64,000 nt of DNA from Gymnogyps californianus. Lineage: Eukaryota; Chordata; Aves; Accipitriformes; Cathartidae. Numbering within the stretch: position 1 is the first letter of the stretch; every line of letters starts with the position of its first letter. Location of the stretch: NCBI RefSeq assembly GCF_018139145.2, contig NC_059500.1:19158101-19222100 (forward strand), written 5' to 3'. This document shows positions 26,253-36,600 of the stretch, piece by piece. The position numbers and the translations under genes were made by a program. The notes beneath the pieces were generated by a model. It made no database searches. It was not told the origin of the DNA and saw nothing but the letters and a program-made list of their open reading frames with translations.

Positions 26253-26411
26253 ATATGCTTGATATCCCTTATTTCCTTGAGGTGAGGCTTTGTTATTTTA
26301 TTTTGTAACTTTTGATGTGACGCAACTCAACCGAGTGGTATGGTACACAACACAAGTCTGGCCTCATGCATCACTGCACATATGTTTCCAAGAAGCCCGC
26401 ACCATCAAGAA
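26251..26411 (+). repeat. Local dispersed repeat, unit B copy 2
   Basis: The second copy of the 24751-24919 unit, in the same orientation 1.5 kb downstream. It ends at TCAAGAA in both copies and is flanked by two copies of a 62-66 bp unit (A). Confidence 0.75.
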
Positions 26412-26415
26412 AAAA

Positions 26416-26481
26416 GAACATGAGTTTGGCTCAACTCTTTGGTCAAATAAATATTCTACACTCATCTGATCTCTTTGCCTG
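26416..26481 (+). repeat. Local repeat, unit A copy 2
   Basis: Matches 26191-26252 with scattered substitutions and a few extra bases near the end (GATCTCTTTGCCTG against GTCTAGCCTG). The sequence that follows does not continue into a B unit. Confidence 0.65.
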
Positions 26482-29407
26482 GAGATTATAGACAACCTTG
26501 AATACTGATTTATCTGAGAACATCTTGATAAGACAAAAAGCAGAATACCAGTCAATCAGTAATAATATCACTACATAATGTGGAGCTTCACAAAATCAGG
26601 AGACACTCTTAATTCATCTATGATTTGCAAGCCCTTGGAAGTAATTTGTTTTGCTTTGTACTAAGCTGAATAATTTGAACAATGCTGTCCTACATATTTT
26701 GTTTTAGTAGTAAACAGCTTTCACTATTAAATACACAAAATCCACACTTAATCAGGGTTTTATCTGGCTTGAGCTTCCATGCATTGGCTGTATTTTTTCC
26801 TCTAAGGAGGCCTACAGTATTCTCTCTCCCCTCAAAAAAACAGATTATGTAGGTGGAAAATTAATAACAGGTGAATAACAGGCTAAAAATCAGATATTAT
26901 TATAGCTCAGAAGTATTGAATTTTCCTCAGAACTAGAATTTTCAGGCCCTCTACAAATACATGCATGAACAAAAGTGAAAGTGTTAACAGTTTTCTTGCT
27001 TCAGGCATCATCCCAGTTCTCTACAGATGGTACCTTTACTCTCACAAGTATATTCTAGTGGAAGTTTCTTTGTGATTTTGTTTTTTCTTTTTCTGCTTCA
27101 TTGTTGTTTGCACTTCTCTTGGTCTTCACTGTATTCAACACCTGCAGATTTAAACATGAAATAGAACTCAAGAGTTAGATGTTTTCCCAAAAGCCTCTAG
27201 AGAATAATAAGTAATTCTGTATTTATTGATTAGGATTGCCTAGGGTGTATTCCTGCTGTTTCCTGGTTCTCCAGTCATGACAATTTCCTATGGCAGCCAT
27301 GTAGGTTTGTGACATTTGTGTGAGTCAATACTAGAATAAAACTGTTCTTATTAAAAGAGACAAACACTACTTTGTAATGGCAAAACCTAATTTTCTTTTG
27401 AACAAGTTGATGCCTAGAGCTGTTCATATGATTAAACATGAACAGCGATTTGGGGCATTAGATAGTAGTACATAATGTATTGTCACTGATAGATAAATGT
27501 GCTTGGGAAATTTCAGTGGGCATCTGCATACTTACACACTCTACATTAGTGCAGTAGGACCTCATGGGAGTAGAAATGAGGGATGGTAGTAGAAGCCTTC
27601 CCAATGAGTGCCTCAAGGACACAAAAAGAAGTCACAACTATCAAATAACAATCACTGGAAGAATGCAAACTTGAGAACCGTGTAGAGCCAAATTTACAAC
27701 ATAACAAAGAGAACAAAGAACATGTTCCCAAAATATGTAAAACAAGCTCTACAAAAACATGAACAAAGGAAGACTAGAAAAAGTGGAGTTTGCTCCAGGA
27801 GTCTCTTCACCTTTAAGGAGTGTGTGCACGATCAATGCCACTACTCATTTATAGCATGTCCTTCCTCACCTTCCATAGAAAGAGGACATTTCTCTTTATT
27901 TACCATAAGCCATATATTGCTACTGCAACTCAGGAATCAGAAGAAAATAATTTTTTTTTTTTTAGAATATATTTGAGTTAAGTAAATTTGAATTTTAGAC
28001 AGCAGTGTGCATGTACATGTGTGTGTTTTCAGCTACAGTGTTACCACATGACAAAGTGATTAATAGTGAGTCAGGCTAACCTTCAATGCAATATAATACA
28101 CACTAAGTGTTTCGACTCCACGACACTCACATGACAAGACGGGTTTTGGTTTGTGGCAGATTATATGATAGACCTCTACAGAGCTGTGGTAGGATGAGAA
28201 AACAGAGCAAATAAAGGATATGAATACTTATATGCATTCAGAGATATGAGAAAACCACGATTTATTGAGGAACTGTGAGGGGCGGCAGCTTCTGTTCTGT
28301 AGCAAAACCTTTTAGAAATAGTCACTAACTGTGAACCAAAGTTTTCCAAAAAAGTCCTGAGAAAAGACTTTAAAAATATTTTCACTTACCACACTCCCTA
28401 AGGTATCTTTTGATACAGAAAAGGTAAAAATAATAATGATGTGAGAACATCTGATTTTTCTAGATGATGTTCATATTTCTAAACTGGTAAAGAGCTAGTA
28501 TGCTGTAAGACCTCTAGAATAGGAATAAAATCTGATAAAGTGGAAAGTGAATTATTTATGTTCAATAGTTTGTATAACAATGATTTCTAGCAATGCCTAC
28601 AATAATCTTCCCTTTTTTTACTATGAAAACTCCAGTTTAAATAGATACATCACATTATTCAATGTCTTGGTACAATAATCAAGGAAAATATTCCAGTCAA
28701 GAATGAATTTCTAATGAGTTTAATTTGCTGATCTCTTCTGATGATTACATGTTAGAGACTGTTGTAACAGTGAAGCAGCATAACCATGCCTGCAGTCAAG
28801 TCTTCCTAATCACAGCCACATTGCCTGTACCTCCCATTGTTTCCCAAGCAAAGCGGAATCTAAGTAATCAAAGATTTTTGTGTGCATGGTAACATCATCC
28901 ATGGAGATGACAGCTGGGCAATTTCGCTCTGTACTTTTCAGCTCTGTATAAATCCTGAGACATTTGAATTCCCACATTCTGTTTTACTGCAATGACAGTT
29001 TTCTGCATTCTTTGTATCCATTTCCTCGTGATACCATCTTAAAGTCTAAGACTAAAACATCCTAGAAATTAAAACAGCTGTATGTCACCTTGGTATGACA
29101 AAGTAGCTTTCAAGGTTACTGAGGAAAGACTTTGGTACAGGGTTGTTAATGTCATGGACACATATAGTACCCAGGAAAAAAAAAAAAGTTGACCAAATTG
29201 TTACCTCAGCTACCTTCTAAAAATATGCAGTCCAGGAGAAGAACTTTTCTTCTGCACTACCTCACAATTAAGAATCAGATTATAACCCAGTAGCTTTAGT
29301 ATCAGCAAGACAATTCTGGTGCTTACACCTCAATCACAGAATGTCAAGAAACACTGTTAATTTTTCCACCCTCCTACATGTGTTTTCTTCCCTGTCATCT
29401 TTAGGCT
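26482..29407. other. No gene recognised; AT-rich sequence
   Basis: No CR1, LTR or exon is recognised. A T run lies near 27950. Short open frames have no recognisable product. Confidence 0.5.
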
Positions 29408-29478
29408 CAAGAGTTGGACTTGATGATCCTTATGGGTCCCTTCCAACTTGAGATATTCTATGATTCTGTGATTCTATG
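29408..29478 (+). mobile_element. Short CR1 3'-end fragment
   Basis: A plus-strand sequence with TTGGACTTGATGATCCTTAT, GGGTCCCTTCCAACT and the tail ATTCTATGATTCTGTGATTC. This is the terminal 70 bp of a CR1, strongly 5'-truncated, as most CR1 copies are. It lies 220 bp from the opposite-strand CR1 at 29695 and is a separate insertion. Confidence 0.8.
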
Positions 29479-29694
29479 ACATGTATTAAAACACTGTCCA
29501 TTAGGGTGTGTTTGCCAAAGTGCTTCAGTATAGGATAGAGATTAAGCTTGGTACCCCTGAAATGGAAACATTAGCTTTATCTGCCAAGAAGTCAGTTCAG
29601 AATAGCTTATCTTGCTTCTTGAGCTGTCCCTGCAGGTTGGTAGAAACAATGCATATTTTTTTGAAATCTTATAAAGTTAAATACCCAAATTATT

Positions 29695-29960
29695 AGAATC
29701 ATAGAATCATAGAATTATTTGGTTGGAAGGGACCTTCAAAGATCACCTAGTCCAACCCCCCTGCCATGGGCAGGGACATCCTTCACTAGATCAGGTTGCT
29801 CAAAGCCCCGTCCAACCTGACCTTGAACATTTCCAATGATGGGGCATCCACAACTTCTCTGGGCAACCTCTTCCAGTGTCTTACCACCCTCATTGTAAAA
29901 AATTTCTTCCTTATGTCCAATCTAAACCTACCCTCTTTCAGTTTAAAACCATTGCCCCTT
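29695..29960 (-). mobile_element. CR1 LINE (copy 2), 3' part, left of the provirus
   Basis: A minus-strand CR1. Its 3' tail is at 29695 (AGAATCATAGAATCATAG), followed by the conserved CCCCCCTGCCATGGGCAGGG block. The sequence stops at ...CATTGCCCCTT and resumes at 33236 with CCCTTGTCTGTCACTGCAG. The provirus therefore inserted into this CR1 and duplicated ccctt (29956-29960 and 33236-33240). Confidence 0.92.
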
Positions 29961-29993
29961 TGTATTGGGTCTGGCTGAGGTGGAGTTAATTTT
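29961..29993 (+). mobile_element. 5' LTR remnant of the provirus
   Basis: The first 33 bp align with the start of the 3' LTR (GTCTGRCTGAGRTGGAGTTA). After TTAATTTT the sequence continues as pol-like DNA instead of LTR. The deletion joined a point inside the 5' LTR to pol. Confidence 0.85.
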
Positions 29994-30129
29994 AATAATC
30001 ACTCAACCAGTGCTACATGGAGTAAGTGGGTAGCGTTGATCACGCAATGAGCTTGACTGGGGAAACTCAACTGCCCAGGAATCCTGGAAGAGATCGTGGA
30101 CTAGCCAGAAGACAGAGATTTTGGAGCAT

Positions 30130-30604
30130 TGCCTGAGGAGGTGGCTCATGCCCAAGAGGCACCACCATATGAGTCATCAGAAGATGAAAGGCGTTATGCT
30201 TTGTTTACTGATGGATCCTGTTGTGTGGTAGGAAACCATCAGAAATGGCAAGCTGCTATGTGAAGTCCCACAAGACAAGTCATTGAGGCCACGGAAGGAG
30301 AATTGGCCTCAGTTTGCAATTTGTGAGTCAGTTTGCACAAGTGAAAGCCATTCAATGACCCCTAGAGATTGCTGAACGAGAAAAGTGTCCAGTACTCTAT
30401 CTCTATACTGACTCCTGGATGGTGGCTAATGACCTATGGGGGTGGGTACAGCAGTGGAAGAAGACCAATTGGCAGTGCAGGGGTAAACCCATCTGGGCTG
30501 CTGCATTGTGGCAGGACATTGCTGCCCGGGTAGAAAACATGGCTCTAAAGGTACGTCATGTAGATGCTCACATGGCCAAAACCTGTGCCACTGAAGAACA
30601 TTGA
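30130..30604 (+). pseudogene. Relic of ERVL-like pol RNase H domain
   Basis: Decayed RNase H of the provirus. Four landmarks of the fold are visible: LFTDGSC with its Asp at 30210-30212, EGEL near 30297, YTDSW with its Asp at 30410-30412, and HVDAH near 30560. RNase H removes the RNA strand of the RNA-DNA hybrid during reverse transcription. A TGA stop follows at 30261-30263, further stops lie between about 30320 and 30400, and the longest open piece (30419-30604, 61 codons) ends just after HVDAHMAK. The upstream stretch from about 29994 appears to be reverse-transcriptase connection sequence. It is not functional. Confidence 0.8.
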
Positions 30605-30639
30605 AACAATGAACAGGTAGACAAGGTGCCAAAATTGAA

Positions 30640-31558
30640 GTAGCTCAGGTGGACCTGGACTGGGAGCATAAGTGTGAGCTATTTGTAACCTGATGGGCCC
30701 ATGAAACGTTGGGACATCTGGGGAGAGATGCAACACACAGATGGGCTCATGACAGAGGGGTGGGCCTGACCATGGACGCCATCTCACAGGTCACTCATGA
30801 ATGTGAAACATGTGCTGCAATCAAGCGAGCCACACGAGTAAAATCTCCCTGAGAGGGAGGTGGCTGGGTGGTGGCTGGGTTTTCAATATGGCAAGGCCTG
30901 GCAAATTGACTAGATTGGACCACTGCCACGAACATGCCAAGGCAAGCGCTACATACTCACCATGGTGGAAGCAACTACTGGTTGGCTAGAAACATACCCT
31001 GTAAACCATGCCACCGCCCGAAACACCATCTTAGGTCTTGAAAGGCAAATTTTGTGGCGACATGGTACCCCAGAAACAATTGAATCAGACGATGGGACTC
31101 ATTTCCAGAATAACCTCATAAACTCCTGGGCAAAGAAACATAGCATTGCGTGGGTGTATCACATCCCCCATCACCCACAAGCCTCTGGAAAGATTGAGAG
31201 ATATAAGGGACTGTTAAAGACTACATTGAGAGTGCTGGGTGATGAGGCATGGAAGCATTGAGATACAAATTTAATAGAAGCCACTTGGCTGGTTAACACC
31301 AGAGGACCTGCTAACCATCCTAGTCCTGCCCAAACAAAACCCCTACATACTGTGGGAGGAGATAAGGTCCCCATAGTGAATATAGGGAAGTGGCTGGGGA
31401 AGGTGGTATGGAGTGCTCCTCCCATGGGAAAAGGCAAACCCATTCATGGGATTGTCTTTTCTCAAGGACCTGGGTATACTTGGTGGGTAATGCAGAAGAA
31501 TGGGGAGACCCAGTGTGTGCCTCAAGAAGATTTAACCTTGGGGAAAAATAATCTGTGA
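30640..31558 (+). pseudogene. Relic of ERVL-like pol integrase
   Basis: Integrase remnant in the usual order. A zinc-binding region comes first: THRWAHDRG near 30730 and CETCAAI near 30810, giving the H and CxxC parts of an HHCC finger. The catalytic core follows: WQID near 30898 directly before an in-frame TAG, then an open stretch (30962-31261) with ESDDGTHF and KIERYKG, which supply the second Asp and the Glu of the DD-35-E triad. The C-terminal part (31352-31558) is Trp/Gly-rich (YTWWVMQKNG) and ends in a natural-looking stop. An in-frame TGA at 31260 and the TAG in the core break it. Integrase joins viral DNA to the host; this copy cannot. The family B LTR begins 10 bp after its end. Confidence 0.88.
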
Positions 31559-31567
31559 TGTGAGTTG

Positions 31568-32175
31568 TGTCGTGGTTTAACCCCTGTCAGCAGCTAAGCA
31601 CCACACAGCCGCTCCCTCACTCTGCCCCACCACTCCCAGTGGGATGGGGAGGAGAATCGGGAAAGAAGGTAAAACTTGTGGGTTGAGATAAGAACGGTTT
31701 AATAATAAAGTAAAATATAATACTAACAATAATAATAATGAAATATAGCAATAATATTAATAATAGTAATGAAAAGGAATATAACAAAAAAAGAAGAGGG
31801 GAAAAAAGGGAAAAAAAAGAAGTGATGCACAGTGCAATTGCTCACCACCCACTGACTGATGCCAGAGCCGCGATCCATGCCTCCCGGCCAACTCCCCCCT
31901 GTTTATATACTGGGCATGATGTTCCATGGTATGGAATATCCCTTTGGCTAGTTCAGGTCAGCTGTCCTGGCTCTGCTCCCTCCCAGCTTCTTGCACACCT
32001 GCTTGCTGGCAGAGCATGGGAAACTGAAAAGTCCTTGGCTTAAGATAAGCGCTACTTAGCAACAACTAAAATATTAGCGTGTTATCAATCAACATCATTC
32101 TCACACTAAATCCAAAACCCAGCACTGTACCAGCTACTAAGAAGAGAATTAACTATTCCAGCTGAAACCGGGACA
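31568..32175 (-). mobile_element. Solo LTR, family B copy 2, nested in the provirus
   Basis: A 608-bp minus-orientation LTR. On the plus strand it runs from TGTCGTGGTTTAACC to CAGCTGAAACCGGGACA. A minus-strand TATA box TATATAAA lies at 31912-31919 and an ATTAAA-type signal at 31698-31703. It carries TAA-rich and A/G-rich runs (31720-31830). The flanks are agttg on the left (31563-31567) and gttgt on the right (32176-32180). They share gttg but are one base out of register, as if one A was lost at the right border. It lies just after the integrase stop and separates pol from the polypurine tract. Confidence 0.88.
31912..31919 (-). promoter_or_regulatory. LTR TATA box
   Basis: TATATAAA on the minus strand, followed by C and AGG. 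It occupies the same place as the box at 43889-43896 in the plus-strand family B LTR. Confidence 0.5.
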
Positions 32176-32621
32176 GTTGTATGTTGTAGGAAGTAATGTA
32201 GCAAGAATGACCTGAACCAATGAAGAGTGAGTTTCACAAGGAACCAGACAAGTGCAACGATGACCCGAACCAAGCTGGTGTTGGTGTACAACAGTTAAAC
32301 ATACTGCTTCTCCTATCCTGAACACTCATCTTGACAGACGGTCCCCAAGTCATAGCCCATTTGTGAACATCTGGAGGAGTAGAGGAAGCCCATGGAACGG
32401 GAGAATAATCTATCTCTTAAAGGACAGGGGACAGTAGTTAATGAGAATGTATAAATCTGTATGTTGGGTATAAAGATGGTTTAAGTATGTCGTTTAAGTT
32501 GTAAGTGTTGGTAAGAAGGGATTTCAGTAATGAGAATTAAATACAATAGAATGGTTAGAAGATATATATATATGTGTGTTTATTAAATTATGTGGGACCT
32601 GAGTGTGATGCAAATCATATG
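32176..32621 (+). other. Provirus segment between pol and 3' LTR, no env
   Basis: About 450 bp with stops in all frames and no signal peptide, transmembrane or envelope-like motif. It includes a short TA run (about 32563-32573). The absence of env fits ERVL-type elements, although loss by deletion cannot be excluded. Confidence 0.6.
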
Positions 32622-32637
32622 GAATAAGGGGTGGAGA
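32622..32637 (+). other. Polypurine tract
   Basis: GAATAAGGGGTGGAGA lies one base before the TG of the 3' LTR. This is the expected position of the plus-strand primer site of a retrovirus-like element, and it fixes the element's orientation and the LTR start. Confidence 0.85.
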
Positions 32638-32638
32638 T

Positions 32639-33235
32639 TGTAACGAGTCTGACTGAGATGGAGTTAATTTTCCTCATAGCATCCCTCATAGTGCTGTGCT
32701 TTGTATTGGTAGCTAGAACGGTGTTGATAACACACCAGTGTTTTAGCTACTGCTGGGTAGTGCTCACACAGCATCAAGGCTGTCTCTCCAACATTGACCC
32801 CCCTCACCAGTAGACTGGGGGTGGGCAAGATCTTGGGAGGGGACAGATCCAGGACAGCTGACCCAAACTGACCAAAGGGATAGTCCATACTATATGACAT
32901 TTGCTCAGCTGTAAAAGCTAAGAGAAAGGAAGGCAGGGGGAGGGGGGAGGCATTTGTTATTTATGACATTTGTCTTCCAGAGCAACCGGTAGGCGTACTG
33001 AGGCCCTGCTTCCCAGGAAGTGGCTGGACATCACCTGCTGACGGGAAGTAGAGAATAAATCTTTTGTTTTCCTTTGCTTCCACATGTAACCTTTGCTTTT
33101 GCTTTGTTGAACTGCCTTTATCTTAACCCATGAGTTTTTTTCCACCTTATTTTCTCCCCCCCTGTCCTGCTGAGGAGGGGAGTGATAGAGCAGCTTGGTA
33201 AACACCTGGCATCCAGCAAAGATCAACCCACCACA
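32639..33235 (+). mobile_element. 3' LTR of the family C provirus
   Basis: A 597-bp LTR from TGTAACGAGTCTGACTGAG to GATCAACCCACCACA, complete and directly preceded by a polypurine tract. The polyadenylation signal AATAAA is at 33054-33059. It matches the solo LTR at 10929-11516 end to end. The right neighbour is ccctt, the target duplication. Its last 110 bp also resemble the end of the family A LTR at 39388. Confidence 0.93.
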
Positions 33236-33623
33236 CCCTTGTCTGTCACTGCAGGCCTTAGTAAAAAGTCTCTCTCTCTCTTACAGCCCTATTTAAGTAT
33301 TGAAAGGCCACAATAAGGTCTCCCCAGAGCCTTCTCTTCTCCAGGCTGAACAACCCCAACAGTCTCAGCCTTTCTTCATAGGATAGGTGTTCCACCCCTC
33401 TGATGATTTTTGTGGCCATCTTCTGGACCCATTCGAACAGGTCCGTGGCTTTATAGTGCTGGGTGCCCCAAAGTTGGATGCAGTACTCCAGGTGGGGTCT
33501 CACAATAGTGGAGTAGAGGGAGAGAATCACCTCCCTTGACGTGCTGGCCACGCTTCTTTTTATGCAGACCAGGGTACAATTGGCTTTCTGGGCTGCGAGC
33601 ACACGTTGCCAGCTCATATCCAG
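33236..33623 (-). mobile_element. CR1 LINE (copy 2), part right of the provirus
   Basis: Continuation of the CR1 at 29695-29960 after the provirus. Minus-strand translation gives the C-terminal part of CR1 reverse transcriptase in one open stretch, with [30 protein letters not shown] and ERLRLLGLFSLEKRRLWGDL. This copy keeps the region missing in the CR1s at 7695 and 38296. CR1 similarity stops near DMSWQ (about 33623). The further 45 codons of the open frame are chance read-through into flanking DNA. Confidence 0.88.
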
Positions 33624-36600
33624 TATGTTCCCATATCCAACACCTGCTACCCGCACACCTAGGCTCATACACTTTCAGTTGATGCTGTTAATATTTCCCA
33701 CTGCAGTCTATTTACTACATTCTAAGTGTGTATTGTAAACACGTCATCAGTCTGAAACATCTTTGCCCCAGTGTGCCACACCTCTGCCCTAAACAAAGTA
33801 ATGAATTGCAATTCATAGGCTGATACCTCACACTTTAAACTGGGCAGACTTCTTTGCATTCTCAATTACACCAGCTCTAACTGCTTGGCATGTAAGATTC
33901 ACCACTTTAGTTCTCTTTTACTCTTCCGTTGCTTTTCACTATGCTGTATACTGCATCCGTAATATTATTCTGGCATCACACATCTATGTCATGCCTACTG
34001 TTCTCATACAGTACTATGAACAATGGAAAACATACAATCCCATCATTTTCAAGGTGTTCCAGCAGCAAGGACTGACAGAAGGGGCAGTGAAAGCCACTAT
34101 CCCCAAACATTTCCCTTGTACAAAGAAAAATAAAAATTAACAGGAGTTAGAATCAAAGCTGAACCAACTTGACTCCAACATTTACATAGTGCTTTGGTAT
34201 TTAAGAACCTATATACTATCGCATTCCAAGAAAAAAGAAAAGCTTGAAAATTGCACATTTAAAGATGTTCTGAATTTGTAGTCCTCTTTTTTCTCAGGGA
34301 CTTAAATCTTACTTAACTTATAGCTGAAAGGATTTTAATATATTTTCAATTAGTAGTCCCTCTGCACTTCTTCCCTATCCCTCAGAAGCCTATGGAATTT
34401 GAATATAGACAGCTCTTTTATCAGATAAACATATTGAGGTTTTATCATAAGAGGCATATTAAAAAACACAGTGGGAGAAACATTTTAAAAAAAAGAAAAA
34501 AAAAAACCTTACCCAGCAGTCAGGAGACCCCTGTCTGCTTTAAGAAAGTCAAAGTCAATTCCCTGTTTTCTGACAGATTTCTGCACAATTATGATCTGTC
34601 CCTGACTGGTATGCTCATAAACAGCTGATGTACATCATCCTCAGGATTTCATTATTGCCTAGTTACAGACAGCTGCACACTGAGCAGACCTTTGTTCCAA
34701 AGCTCCCAATTCTTGTGTATGCAACCTCTTTTTTACTCATTATAACGGCCAGTCACTTTGATGTTAGCTCTCCCCTTTAAAATCCAGGCTCTGAGATCTT
34801 CTGAATTGTGCACACAAACATACTGCAAGATTCACAGACAATATGCAACCAATTGAGATCTCATTTGCTTAACTGAAACCAGTTAAGCAAATAAGAGCTC
34901 AGGTTTGATAGCTGTACCACCTAATTTTTATGTAGTACTTTTTCCTCCCACTGTCCTCTGCCCATTGATCCTTATTAAAAAGTGAGGCAAAAATTTTTAC
35001 TCCTATTATTCATAAAGGAAAACCAAAAACACACCTCAGATGATAGGTCTTTAATGTGGAACTTGAGAGGACCTCTCAGCATTAAGTCTTGGAAAACTTA
35101 CAAAGCCTAAATGTGACTTATTTTCAACCTACTCCCCCTACAAATGAAATCCAGATGTGCTAGAAAAGAAACTTGTGCTATGTTGCAGGTGTTGGATCAG
35201 GGAAATTCTGTGAAACTCAGAAGCATGGAGTAATCTCGAGAACATACCTGGCCATGATACAGCCAAGAACTGAGCTCTCCCATTGCCATCAGGAAAAAAT
35301 TCCAAGACACGTAACATGGACTACTTGTATGTGTGCCTCAGTAATCTTCCATGGTTTTGGGCTGGCTGGCCAAATAAAGCATTCTCATTTTATTTTTCTG
35401 ATTAAAGTCTTCATTAGTATAAAGTAGTTGTCAGCAGTAATGAAGTTAACTAAGAAGATATTACTGATTAAAAGTAAATTAGTGATCTCACACAGTTCTT
35501 ATCCCAAGGTTAATTATATCTGTTTCCTGAGGGGCTCTTTTAAGATTCAGAAAACATAGAAGAGCTACAGTTAAATAATGCTACAGCTAAACTGCAGAAC
35601 TGTGCAGCTTTACATTAAATGCACAAAGAGAAAATCTTTCACTCGTAACAATCCATGTTGCAGTTCATTAAGTTACTTTGGTGATCACACTTTTTATGTC
35701 TATTACATGTAGATCAGTAGTAAACACAAAATCCAAGGAACACAGCAGTTTCAAGTGCTCTAGCAGTATTTAATATCGAATTTGCTGTTTATTACAGCAC
35801 AACACATCCAATTTAATTCCAGCAGAAAAAATCCTGAGGTTCTACTGGGTCTAACCGTTGATGCTCACTGGTTCCACCCAAAGGATGATCCTCACTTGTT
35901 TTTCAGTGTGCACAAGATCAAGCTTCTGGTGCAAAACTTCACAGGCGCAGTTGGTGCAAGACTTCGTAGATGTAGGTAGACACAGTGTGCGCTACAGGAA
36001 TATGGGCTGTCTCTTAACCTGCCTCTGGGCAGAGCTGAATACTTTTCACTTCTGAGCTAGTTGGGCCTTTACAGCATTGCATAATATAAGAACAAATATC
36101 GCAGATTTAAGATCAACTGTTAAAATAAAAAGCTATTTAAGCATGTTCATTTATATAGGACATGACCCATGGTAGATTCAATAGAATATAATTGTCAAGC
36201 ACCTTATTTCTTTCTGGGATATTACAATTCAGATGCATTGCTTAGAATGCCTTGCAGGTTTAATTTAATTACTGTAGCACTGACCTTTTTAACTATTAAC
36301 AGATAATCCTTTGTCCCTCTAGACTAGATTGTTTATTACATTTTCTGCCCACAGCTTAAAGTGCATTGATTCCCAATTACCGGTTTATAAAACTGCCAAG
36401 TCAACTTTGTCGCATGACTTTTCCACCCCCCCGAAGCAGTTTTGAAATTATACAGGTCAAAAGAGGTAACAACAACATTAATTAAAAGTTACAGGAGGAA
36501 ACAAACAGATCCAAACAAAAAAAAAAAAAACCATTTTCAATTACTTCAACAAAGTCTCTGTGTGTCTTACACACTTTTATTATCTAAAGACAGTTTCTTA

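Larger units (their letters stand above)
29961..33235 (+). mobile_element. Defective family C ERVL-like provirus, internally deleted
   Basis: A 3275-bp element from TGTATTGGGTCTGG to ACCCACCACA with exact 5-bp duplications ccctt at 29956-29960 and 33236-33240. In order: a 33-bp remnant of the 5' LTR; a deletion junction near 29993; relics of the reverse transcriptase/RNase H connection, RNase H and integrase; a stop near 31557; a nested family B LTR (31568-32175); about 460 bp with no env-like frame; a polypurine tract (32622-32637); and a complete 3' LTR (32639-33235). Most of the 5' LTR, the primer-binding site, gag, protease and most of reverse transcriptase are gone. With no env between integrase and polypurine tract and a 5-bp duplication, an ERVL-like class III element is the best fit. 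Several in-frame stops and frame breaks make it inactive. Confidence 0.92.

Noticed and set aside
6124..32175. Family B LTRs at 6124 and 31568, same orientation, as a provirus pair
   Set aside because: They are 25 kb apart with different flanking duplications, and the second lies inside another element.
32176..32638. Envelope gene of the provirus
   Set aside because: The segment between integrase and polypurine tract is about 460 bp, has stops in every frame, and shows no signal peptide or membrane segment.
33624..33668. N-terminal extension of the CR1 reverse-transcriptase frame
   Set aside because: CR1 similarity stops near 33623. The extra codons are flanking DNA in the same frame by chance.
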